From assembly GCA_950022295.1 (NCBI GenBank), contig OX465598.1, positions 183,143,501-183,207,500 of the forward strand: 64,000 nt of DNA, written 5' to 3'. Shown piece by piece: positions 1 to 7,506 of the stretch. The notes beneath the pieces were generated by a model that saw only the letters and a list, made by a program, of their open reading frames with translations, was not told where the DNA came from and searched no databases. A program made the translations under genes and the position numbers. Every line of letters starts with the position of its first letter. The first letter of the stretch is position 1. This DNA is from Bromus sterilis (Eukaryota > Streptophyta > Magnoliopsida > Poales > Poaceae).

Positions 1-93
1 GGCTCCTCCAAAGGCGCAGGGGCGGTTCCGGTGGCGCGGGGGCGGCTCCGATGGCGACGCGGCAGCGACTAGAGAGAAGGTCACGGCATAAGG
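1..93. other. GC-rich flank, unclassified
   Basis: Short GC-rich stretch with an imperfect repetition of a GGCGCGGGGGCGG-like motif. No reading frame or element is recognised. It may be the edge of another element or part of the CACTA element's terminal region. Confidence 0.3.
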
Positions 94-208
94 GTGGCAC
101 ATTTTGCCAGAATGCGCCACCAAGTGGTTTCTTATGGGTGGCGCATTTTGCCAGAATGCGCCACGCATAAGGAACCACTTGGTGGCGCATTCTGGCAAAA
201 TGCGCCAC
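94..208. repeat. Palindromic 27-bp repeat array (foldback)
   Basis: Three copies of a 27-bp unit lie at 94-120, 138-164 and 182-208. Each unit is close to self-palindromic: GTGGCGCATT and AATGCGCCAC flank a short TTGCCAG spacer. The third copy is inverted relative to the first two, and the spacers (CCAAGTGG.. and ..CCACTTGG) are also complementary, so the whole 115 bp can fold into one long hairpin. Short inverted units of this kind are typical of subterminal regions of CACTA DNA transposons. The array lies downstream of a CACTA transposase gene read on the minus strand, which fits. It could also be a small MITE-like insertion; the element's terminal CACTA repeat is not visible. Confidence 0.6.
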
Positions 209-492
209 CCATAAGGGGTTTTTATTTTTCCTACTTATTATTGCAATTTCCATTCTACCAATTTTTTTTCAAATTCCATTTTGCCATATGCAATTATACT
301 AGTATTTTGTACTCGTGTTTTTAGATAAACAAGGATGATTTGTTAGTACCTCATACTTTTGTTTTTTAGCGTGATATATATGATCTCATGGGCAACCAAA
401 TACTTTGATAAATTATGATATGCAGATTAAATCCATGCATACACAAAGTGAATTACAAAATATTTTTCTTAAATTTGGAGCTAGCTATCTAG
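209..492. other. AT-rich non-coding flank of CACTA gene
   Basis: AT-rich sequence between the palindromic array and the end of the transposase frame. It contains no supportable ORF and probably represents the 3' untranslated and subterminal part of the CACTA element. Confidence 0.4.
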
Positions 493-1597
493 CTAGCGTT
501 TCCTCACGATCTTCTTCTTGCCCTTCTTTGTCTTGGTTGAATAAATTAGGCCTGGGACGCCTTCAATTTTCCTCTTGAACGGGAGACCTTTCTTCGGTAG
601 GGTTGTGGTGCATGTATCCTGAGCGGCTTAGTCATCTCCCATCTTCGGGTCGCCGTACTTGTCAAAGTCTTTCTCGTTGGCAACTCCATCTATTCCGATG
701 ATGTTTCTTTTGCCTCTCCTCACTACAACACGGCTAGGATTTTGTGGGTCGGTAATGAAGAAGCATTGGTCCACTTGGCTAGCCAGTACCCATGGCTCAT
801 TTTCCGCGGTGACGTTTGCGCCCGCAGACTTGGATTTGGCTTCGGGTATAACCATGGTGGTGAAGTACCGGTCTTTTTTTACGACGCTCTTGGCCCATCT
901 CACACGGAACATCGGCACTTTCTCTCCACAGTAGTCGATCTCCCATATGTCCTCGATCCTTCCGTAGAATCTTTCCTTGATGTCATCGGTGTAGAATATC
1001 CCCGTTACCCCTGAGTTCTGGTAATCGCAGTTATTATCCTTTTCCTCCGTGTAGAATGTATAGTCGTTGATATCATACGCTTGATAGGTCATCAGGTTGC
1101 GTGCAGCACCCTGTGACAAGGTGAATATCATCTTTTCGTCCTCGGAAGCATTCCTTCGCGGGGGATTAGCACGAAGCTCGTCCCTGAACCAAGTCATGAA
1201 ACCGGAGTTGTGCTCTTTGATTAGCCGTGGATCTCGGTCCGTTATCTGCAGGCCCTGGTCACTATACTTGTTCCTGAATACATCCTTGTGCTTTATTATC
1301 CAAGGATCGACCAGCTGGATGTGTTGTAGCACGACTAGGCTTGCTCTTTCAAAGTCGATGTCTCGACCCTCGAAGTTGACATGCATTGCGCGGCTTCCCT
1401 CCTGGTGACCACACCCATCGATCCTGCCAAAGTGCTTGTTGACGGGCAGACAACCAGGGTTCTCGGTGTTGAGATAATTCATGCAAAAAGAGATGCACTC
1501 TTCGGTTAGAAAGCCCTTCGCTATGCTTCCATCTGGACGGGACCTGTTACGAACGTATTTTTTATGTGTCCATTCATCCTTTCGAACGGCATCATGC
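493..1597 (-). pseudogene. CACTA (En/Spm) TNP2-type transposase, C-terminal part
   Basis: This is the C-terminal portion of a plant CACTA transposase gene. The N-terminal end of the fragment matches the conserved segment of the TNP2-associated DUF4218 family (MMPFER, then YVRNRSRPDGSIAKGFLTEE). The block with WEIDYCGEKVPMFRVRW matches DUF4216, the usual neighbour in TNP2 proteins. The frame is broken near 1559 by a length change in an A-run. The main open frame then runs from 1482 to a TAA at 628-630. In the same frame beyond that TAA lies a lysine/arginine-rich tail of about 45 codons ending at TAG 493-495, which suggests the TAA is a nonsense mutation. The catalytic transposase domain upstream is absent because the gene is truncated near 1598 against retrotransposon sequence. 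No activity is expected. Confidence 0.8.
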
Positions 1598-1742
1598 TGC
1601 GCAGGATCTATCTAATCAAGAACATCAGAGCCGCATTATTGATCAATCTAAACGTCTAACCCATCAGAAGAGAGTCAAGTTCCTCAAGGTTCAGTGGTCA
1701 AATCATTCTTAAGATGAAGCCACTTGGGAACGCGAAGATCGT
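1598..1742 (+). pseudogene. Chr-0: chromodomain end of Gypsy polyprotein (left piece)
   Basis: About 45 codons on the plus strand resemble the C-terminus of a chromovirus integrase: a KVQW core and an EATWERED motif, as in the chromodomain tail of Tekay/Del-type Gypsy elements. One in-frame TAA is at about 1710-1712. The frame is interrupted at 1742 by Ath-1 and resumes at 38272, where the next codons continue the same motif (LREEF). The piece is only about 145 bp because it abuts the CACTA fragment on its left. Confidence 0.75.
1738..1742. repeat. Target site duplication of Ath-1 (left)
   Basis: ATCGT directly precedes the TGATACG start of the Ath-1 5' LTR. The same five bases follow the 3' LTR at 38267-38271. 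Removing Ath-1 and one copy rejoins the Chr-0 chromodomain frame. Confidence 0.92.
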
Positions 1743-2110
1743 TGATACGTCCAAAACGTATCTATAATTTCTGCTTGCTCCATGCCTCTTTTGTGTGATA
1801 TTGTTATGATATTGATGAACTTCCATACACTTTTGATCATATTTGGACTAACCTATTAACTCAGTGCACCCCAGTGACAGTTCCTGTTTTCTACTGTTTT
1901 TGTATTTCAGGTTTTCCAATTATTTAAAGTGCCAGAAAAATTCCGGGAAAAATATAGGAAAAATCAGCGTACAGGAAGCTTCCAGAGTCCCGAAGGGGGG
2001 CCAAAGGGGACCCACCTGGGCTCCAGGCGGCCAGGTGGCGCGGCCTAGGGTGGGGCCTCGCCGAGAGGCCGCCTGGACCCCTGGTGGCCCCCCTAGCTGC
2101 CCCCCTTCGC

Positions 2111-2119
2111 CTATTTATT
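2111..2119 (+). promoter_or_regulatory. Probable LTR promoter TATA-like box
   Basis: CTATTTATT precedes a C/T-rich leader in the 5' LTR. The equivalent motif occurs in the other plus-strand Athila LTRs. Assignment as the core promoter is an inference from position; the start site was not mapped. Confidence 0.45.
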
Positions 2120-2272
2120 CCCCGTGACGAGAAACCCTCGGGGACATAACCCTTTTTCGCGATCTCTCCTCTGTTCCGCCGCCGCCGCGCTTCCAAGATC
2201 GAGAGCACCAGGAGCCCTCTTCCCGGCACCCTGTCGGAGGGAGGAACAACCACCGGGAGCTTCTCCACCACC

Positions 2273-2302
2273 ATGGATGCTTCCCAGATGAACCGTGAGT
2301 AG
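2273..2302 (+). CDS. Conserved nine-codon leader ORF in Athila LTR
   Basis: ATG in a CCACCATGG context encodes MDASQMNRE then TAG. It is the first ATG downstream of the TATA-like box. The same ORF occurs in the Ath-1 3' LTR (MDASRMNRE, 27851-27880), the Ath-2 LTR (MDASRMCRE, 52288-52317) and the Ath-3 LTR (MDASRMCRE, 47005-47034 minus). Several differences between copies are synonymous (GAT/GAC, GCT/GCA, TCC/TCT). The end of the ORF overlaps a GTGAGT splice-donor consensus. It may be a regulatory upstream ORF or the first exon of a spliced message; no function is known to me. Confidence 0.5.
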   Translation: MDASQMNRE

Positions 2303-3226
2303 TCCACCTTGTATCATGGGTCTATGATCAGTATCTATGTGATGTTCTCCTCCCCTCTTTGTTCTTAATGGATTAGACCTCGTGAGCTGCCCTACATGAT
2401 CGAGGCACATATGTAATCTTTCTGCTGTTGCTATGCTGAGTTTGTTGGGATCTGATGGATTATGAGACTATGTTCAGATTGTGTTTGAGTAATATATTTG
2501 ATTCTCCTCTTTTATATTTATGCTCTTGAGTAATTCTTGCATGTTCTCCGTTGCTGTTTATTGCTTTGGCCAAGTAGTAGGTAGTGGCTCCACGAGGGAG
2601 CGTTATGCATGATTGTGGGTTCATGCCCCCTGATGACTAGCTTGAGTGACAGAAACATGTGTCTAGGGGATGTGTTGTTGCTACAAGGGAGAAAACAACG
2701 GTGCTTGTACTTGCGGGTGCAAGGATTGTTTACTTTACGCAAAGTTCTTTAATGCAGTTGTCTGTTGCTTTGAGTTTACACTTTGGGTGGGATTCGCAAC
2801 TTAATACCAGCGAGATGTTCTGGATAGATATCTCAAGGTGGATGATTAGTAGGTAGATGCAAATGGATTTAGGTCTACTTGTCTTGGCGTACCGCCCATG
2901 CTTTTGAGCCTCTGCCTTTCTTTATAGCATAGTTAGCATTGGTTTGCGCACATAATCCTGTCAATTGCCCAGCTGTAATTTGTTTACCTCGCATGGCTAG
3001 TTTATCGTCTTTTGGGAGAGAGACATCACTAGTGAACATCATGGGACCCCGGTCTATATTTCCAATATTGTTTACACCCGCTATTTATTTCCTGCTTTAT
3101 TTACCTTTCCGTTGCTATCACAATCATTATTATCCCGTGCGTTTGATCCTTTGTGAACAACAAGGCCGGAGGGATTGACAACCTCTCTGAACTCGTTGGG
3201 AGCAATGTTATCTGTTGTGTGTGCAG
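2295..3226 (+). other. Putative intron inside Athila LTR
   Basis: The donor CC/GTGAGTAG at 2295 and the acceptor TGTGTGTGCAG/GTCC ending at 3226 are both preserved in all four Athila LTRs of the window. Splicing would join the nine-codon ORF to downstream LTR sequence in an open frame in both Ath-1 LTRs. In Ath-2 and Ath-3 the downstream frame closes soon after the acceptor. Splicing is inferred from consensus and conservation only. Confidence 0.4.
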
Positions 3227-3408
3227 GTCCACGTCAACTCTCGCTCCACCAAAGCACTTTCTGGCGCTGTTGTCACCTTCCTGTCGTTGTTGGAGTCCTA
3301 CTGGAGACAAACCTTGGTATCCTCACCGAGGGAAATTTGCTGTTGTCTACATCTCAACCTTCCACTTTGGGTAACCAATGAGGGGAGAGAAGCCATCAAA
3401 GAAATTTC

Positions 3409-3426
3409 TGGCGCCGTTGCCGGGGA
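3409..3426 (+). promoter_or_regulatory. Ath-1 primer binding site (tRNA-Asp)
   Basis: TGGCGCCGTTGCCGGGGA, ten bases inside the LTR end, is complementary to the 3' end of plant tRNA-Asp. This is the usual Athila primer. Confidence 0.85.
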
Positions 3427-3561
3427 CTCCACTCTTCAAGATAGGGGAGTTGCACACTATCTTTTATCTTTGCTTTTTAGTCTTGTTAGTTTACCTTTCA
3501 GTTTTTTGCTTTAGTGTCCTTTATCAAAAATCAAAAAATAGTTATCTTGCTTGCTGCTGCT

Positions 3562-3603
3562 ATGGGTTCCTCCGAGAATACCAACTTGTGGGACTTCACT
3601 AGT
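3562..3603 (+). pseudogene. Ath-1 gag, exon-like piece 1 (start)
   Basis: The gag start codon ATG at 3562 opens the frame MGSSENTNLWDFTS. The frame is cut after 14 codons by Tat-1 and continues at 11874. The homologous start in Ath-2 at 53566 supports this choice, although that copy has a stop at codon 3. Confidence 0.75.
3599..3603. repeat. Target site duplication of Tat-1 (left)
   Basis: CTAGT before the Tat-1 LTR at 3604 is repeated at 11869-11873 after the other LTR. Confidence 0.92.
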
Positions 3604-4040
3604 TGATGGGGATCAACCCAGGAAAATCCCATGGTCAGGGACCCTGGGTTAGTCATGAGATGCACAGGTTGGACGATAGCTCGTCGGCAAACAGGAAGGC
3701 TCGCTCCTGCCCGATGTTATTGATGGGGGAGATGCGATTACAATGGAGGCCAAGGCTGGAGCGCTCAAGGCTAGGGGTACAGGTGATATTAGATGTCTTT
3801 GGCGTCGCCCCTCCTAGCCCTTATATACTGGGCTAGGTCTCGGGGAGTTCATCTATATTACAAGTAAGCTTTCCTAACCCTAGCTTGCTCCGTACGGAAG
3901 GTCTTCGCACCTTCCTTGTGAGTCGTGGACTCCTACGTCGGTTCCAGCTAGCAGGCCGAGGTTGTATCTTCATGGGCCTTCTGTCTTCATGGACACCAAG
4001 TAGGCTTATTCGTAGGAGTCGTGGGGTCACCCCCTCATCA
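3604..4040 (-). repeat. Tat-1 3' LTR
   Basis: 437 bp, begins TGATGGGG and ends CCCCCTCATCA on the plus strand. It differs from the 5' LTR at roughly 15 positions by eye. Confidence 0.92.
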
Positions 4041-4052
4041 GTAGCCCCCGAG
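4041..4052 (-). promoter_or_regulatory. Tat-1 polypurine tract
   Basis: On the minus strand CTCGGGGGCTAC abuts the 3' LTR, the expected place for plus-strand priming. The CTCGGGGGCT core is repeated many times in the tandem array of the same element. Confidence 0.7.
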
Positions 4053-5227
4053 TGCCTGGGGGACTCGAAGAGTCGCGCGGGGACTCGAGTACATTCATTT
4101 GTCGGTTATTGGTATGCGCGGTTCATCCGCGGGTCGCTGGCAGTCTGGTGACCATGACAAAACCTGTTTCGAGGGATGCTAAGCTGAAAGGGCCCAAGGA
4201 GTCGACGGGTCGAGCCTTGGTGAATTGCACTAGGGCAAATACGTACAGTATCCCAATCAAACCCACGTCCCTCGACGTGAGCTTAGAACACTGGTGTCGA
4301 GCAAAATTCCGGCCTCTTCAGGTCTTACGGTGTTCATTTGCCGCCAGTAATGTGCATAGACTAAGGCGCGTCCGCCCGGCTTTTCTATCATGCGCAGCGC
4401 ATGGGAAAGGTTGGGTGTGAAATCGCTCTTCGGCAAGTCCCAGCCCTGCCGTACTTCGCAGCGGGGTCTTACCTACACGCTAATCTTGCGTGGCATCTGG
4501 GCACAGTGTATCGTGTTCCAGAAATGTGTGTTTTTGAAGCGCGGAGCCTTATGGCAGTGCACCCGCTTGGAACAAAACATCAAGCGAGCTATTCACTCAT
4601 TCACCCCGAGGAGCTTGTTTTGAGTGCTCAGTCGGGGGTTTTTCGCGAGTAATCACTCGAATGCCGTTTCGGCTCTTGAGGTGAGGGAGCACCTGAGACT
4701 CTTAGCACCGTATGGTCTTGGTGAATGCATGTTTGTCTTTGCGTCGGGTTGAGGGAGCACCTGAGACTCTTCGTGAGTGCGAGTGGTCACTCGAGCACTT
4801 TGCTGACCTTTAGGTGAGGGAGCACCCGGGACTCTTATGATGTACTCTCCCGATGGGAGTAAGATGTTTTTTCTCCATCAGGAAAAAGATCTGAAAGATT
4901 AAATCTCAAGGCCTTGATGTCTGTTTGGTTTTCTTCGCCGCTTGTCAGGGATAGCGATGCCTCTGTTTGATGGCTGTCAAGGATGCTCTGCCAGTGAACC
5001 GTCACGTCTTCATGACCGGTCATAATAATGGCCGCTGTGGCGTGCAGCAGGCGCCGGTTGATTTTCCGATACGCACGTTGGAAACGCGCGTGAATTGACG
5101 CGTCTTGTGCACAGTGCATCCCGTGGGTGAGCATCTTGGTCTTGGAGTCCGAGACGTCTGCGACGGTTAGTCTTTGAATTAATTGCTGCTGTCGTCTTGT
5201 CTTCTCTGTGCTTGAGGATTGTTGTTC
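4053..5227 (-). other. Tat-1 3' untranslated region, LTR-proximal part
   Basis: Non-coding stretch between the PPT and the antisense ORF promoter. Three copies of a motif with TGAGGGAGCACC..GACTCTT occur near 4680, 4750 and 4813. The part around 4380-4560 matches, in reverse complement, the end of Tat-2 at about 62850-63010, which confirms the two elements are related. No sense-strand protein is apparent. Confidence 0.6.
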
Positions 5228-5235
5228 TATAAATA
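5228..5235 (+). promoter_or_regulatory. TATA box upstream of the antisense ORF (Tat-1)
   Basis: TATAAATA lies 76 bp upstream of the ATG at 5311, on the strand opposite to gag-pol. Tat-2 has TATAAATA in the same position relative to its homologous ORF. This suggests a separate antisense promoter inside the element. Confidence 0.6.
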
Positions 5236-5310
5236 AACCTTTCTCTTTGACAGCGTTCCGCCTCTATCCAGCTTGCTGCTTTGCCTCTTCCTTCTTCTCT
5301 TGTTCCTCTC

Positions 5311-5946
5311 ATGGCTCCCAAGCGGGGTGTTGGCCGTGGCCGTGTTCGTCGTGGCCGTGGTGGCCGTACACCACGTTCATGCCTTGGTGGTCGCCATGAT
5401 GCGGCGCCAGTGCCTTCCTCTTCTCCCTTGGAGGAGGGATTCTGGCGCTATGACTTTCTTTTACATGTTCGTGGCCAAAGTGCCAATCGCGTTCTTCTTC
5501 CTTCTGCTTTTTCCGCCATTGTCTCTGAACGTGGCTTGGATGTCTTGCTTCTGCATCTTCAAGGGAGCTGTCGATCTCCTTCTTATGTTGACTTGGAGGT
5601 TGATAGTTCCCGCTTGATTTTTCTTGGCTCTGGTTGGAGTTTGTTTGCTCGGCGATTGAATTTGCGAGATGGGGATGTGCTCAGCTGTCGTTTTGACGGC
5701 GAAAGAACTGTCACTGTCCGCGCGTTCGACCTGAGCGGCAACAGCATGGATCCGCGCTGGCAGGAGTCGAGCAGCGGCAGCTCCACAAAGTCGAGGAGTC
5801 CTTCGCCTGCGTCTTCGACTGCTTCTTCCTCCAGGGACTCTTCTGGTGCTGGTGGTGAGCCGTCTTCAACTACTTACCCCTCTGGCTCTGAAGAAGACCT
5901 CGATGTCAAGCCACCATTTAAACGAGCGCGGCAGGCGACCTTGTAG
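5311..5946 (+). CDS. Tat-1 antisense accessory ORF with B3-like DNA-binding domain
   Basis: A 211-residue open frame antisense to gag-pol. The ATG at 5311 is chosen because the homologue in Tat-2 starts with the same MAPKRG. Residues 1-25 are arginine/glycine-rich (RGRGGRTPRS). Residues ~43-145 resemble a plant B3 domain: VLLPSAF, then LIFLGSGWSLFARR, NLRDGD and a TVTVRAF strand, matching the GW..F, L..GD and final-strand pattern of B3 proteins. Then come a serine-rich linker and an EEDLDVKPPFKRAR segment that could be a nuclear localisation signal. After the TAG, another frame continues as a charged coiled coil (VELEAAA.. to LEKKIEEQEKK) ending at 6059, so the ancestral protein was probably about 36 residues longer. 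It likely acted in the nucleus on DNA. The B3 call is by eye and function is inferred. Confidence 0.75.
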   Translation: MAPKRGVGRGRVRRGRGGRTPRSCLGGRHDAAPVPSSSPLEEGFWRYDFLLHVRGQSANRVLLPSAFSAIVSERGLDVLLLHLQGSCRSPSYVDLEVDSSRLIFLGSGWSLFARRLNLRDGDVLSCRFDGERTVTVRAFDLSGNSMDPRWQESSSGSSTKSRSPSPASSTASSSRDSSGAGGEPSSTTYPSGSEEDLDVKPPFKRARQATL

Positions 5947-6059
5947 AACTGGAGGCAGCGGCGTCATCTTCACCGGCAGCTTGGGCGGAGCTGGAGAAGA
6001 AGATAGAGGAGCAGGAGAAGAAGCTGGTGGAGCATCGTCTTCAATGGCTCCGCAAATAA
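5947..6059 (+). pseudogene. Frameshifted C-terminal coiled coil of the antisense ORF
   Basis: Immediately after the TAG, the neighbouring frame encodes a Glu/Lys-rich helix (KKIEEQEKKLVEHRL) that ends at TAA 6057-6059. Tat-2 keeps a related LVELE segment after its own stop. This looks like the original C-terminus separated by a frameshift. Confidence 0.45.
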
Positions 6060-6904
6060 GTCGAGCTTCACCTTTTGTTATGTCATTGACATCATGAGCC
6101 TGCTGCTTCGACTCCTCCTTTGTCTGTGATGATGCTCTTGTACTAGAGTCGATTACCCCTCATGGGCACACATGTAGAAGTCATAATTCCTTGGGTGATT
6201 CCCTCTTGTAACAGGAGCTGCCTTCTATCCAAATTTAGTTGAGTCCTTTTTGTACTGAAGATGATCCTTATGATGTAAATTGTGCTTGATCCTTTGCAAT
6301 GGAATTTATATTTGGGCCTCTATGCAATCGAAATCTGAGTTCGAGTCCTTGACGATCAGGAGCTGTCTTCGATTTCTTTGGAACTGAGAGTTGTGTTCGA
6401 GCCCTTTGCGGCCGAGAGCTGTCTTCGAGTCCGTCCAATACTTTGCATTGGGGGTTCTATCGGGTGCGCGACAGCGCTCCCGATGGGAGTAGCCCCCGAG
6501 GCTACGCTTGAGTCGAAGGGTCGAGCGTAGGCTAGAATTTGTTGCCGTTTCTGTCTTTTATCGGGTGCGCGGCAGCGCTCCCGATGGGAGTAGCCCCCGA
6601 GTCTTTAGGTGATCGTTGTCGATCGGGTGAAGACTAAATGAGCCTGTGTCCTGTGCTTCCTCCAAAGTTTCTTCAGAGTACTTGGTGCTCCATCCGATTG
6701 TGGCCATGTCTTTCGAACCTTGTTTTCAGCAGGTGGGGCTGGCCGGGTATTTTTTGCTTGAGCGTTTTTTAAGCTTCAGACTGCGCGAACGGTCTTCGGG
6801 AGGCGATGGTCCTCGATCTCCCGAGTGCTTGGATGTAGGGGTCGCGTGGGTGACGATAGTGTCCTTCGGGGGGATTTGTTGTTCTCGAGTCCCCGAGTTT
6901 TTTG
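6060..6904 (-). other. Tat-1 3' untranslated region, middle part
   Basis: Non-coding region between the antisense ORF and the tandem array. Two copies of a ~45-bp block with ATCGGGTGCGC, CTCCCGATGGGAG and AGCCCCCGAG lie near 6457 and 6560. The same block occurs twice in Tat-2 near 60820 and 60960. CTCCCGATGGGAG is an imperfect palindrome. A diverged early unit of the downstream array starts near 6800. Confidence 0.5.
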
Positions 6905-7431
6905 ATGAAGATCGCGTAGGCGATAGCATCACTCGGGGGGATTTTGCTCTTAAGCACCCCGAGTGCTTTCGTTAAGATCGCGTAGGCGATAGCGTTGCTC
7001 GAGGGGTTTTGCTCTTAAGCCCCCGAGTGTTTTGGTTAAGATCGCGTAGGCGATAGCATCTCTCGGGGGGATTTTATTCTTAAGCCCCCGAGTGCTTTGG
7101 TTAAGATCGCGTAGGCGATAGCGTCTCTCTGGGGGATTTTGCTCTTAAGCCCCCGAGTGCTTTGGTTAAGATCGCGTAGGCGATAGCGTCTCTCGGGGGG
7201 ATTTTGTTCTTAAGCCCCCGAATGCTTTGGTTAAGATCGCGTAGGCGATAGCGTCTCTCGGGGGGATTTTATTCTTAAGCCCCCGAGTGCTTTGATTAAG
7301 ATCGCGTAGGCGATAGCGTCTCTCGGGGGGATTTTATTCTTAAGCCCCCGAGTGCTTTGATTAGGATCGCGTAGGCGATAGCATCTCTCGGATGGATTTT
7401 GTTCTTAAGCCCCCCGAGTGCTTTGAGATGG
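6905..7431 (-). repeat. Tat-1 tandem repeat, ~65-bp unit
   Basis: About eight tandem units of ~65 bp, each with GATCGCGTAGGCGATAGC and a polypurine-like CTCGGGGGG / CCCCCGAG pair. They lie between integrase and the 3' LTR. Tat-2 has a homologous array of ~69-bp units. Tandem arrays in this position are known for Tat-lineage elements and can seed satellite DNA. Confidence 0.88.
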
Positions 7432-7506
7432 CAGTATTTGGGCAGCATTTATTTTATTGCGGTCAAGCGGTTACATGAGTTGCCAGTCATGTCCGACCGA
7501 TAGGGG

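Larger units (their letters stand above)
1743..3398 (+). repeat. Ath-1 5' LTR
   Basis: Starts TGATACGTCC and ends CCATCA. It contains a TATA-like CTATTTATT at 2111, a GC-rich leader, a nine-codon ORF at 2273-2302, and a putative donor (2295) and acceptor (3226) pair. The partner is the 3' LTR at 27320-28065 plus 37355-38266. Confidence 0.92.

Noticed and set aside
94..324. 76-codon plus-strand ORF over the palindromic array
   Set aside because: It reads through inverted repeats and AT-rich sequence with no homology pattern; chance ORF.
659..1408. Plus-strand ORFs opposite the CACTA transposase
   Set aside because: Shadow frames of the minus-strand transposase gene.
3175..3381. 68-codon ORF at the end of the Ath-1 5' LTR as a stand-alone gene
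   Set aside because: No conserved start, and the frame closes early in Ath-2 and Ath-3; considered only as a possible second exon.
6905..7431. Regular repeats resembling a CRISPR array
   Set aside because: Units are contiguous without unique spacers, and the context is a plant retrotransposon 3' region.
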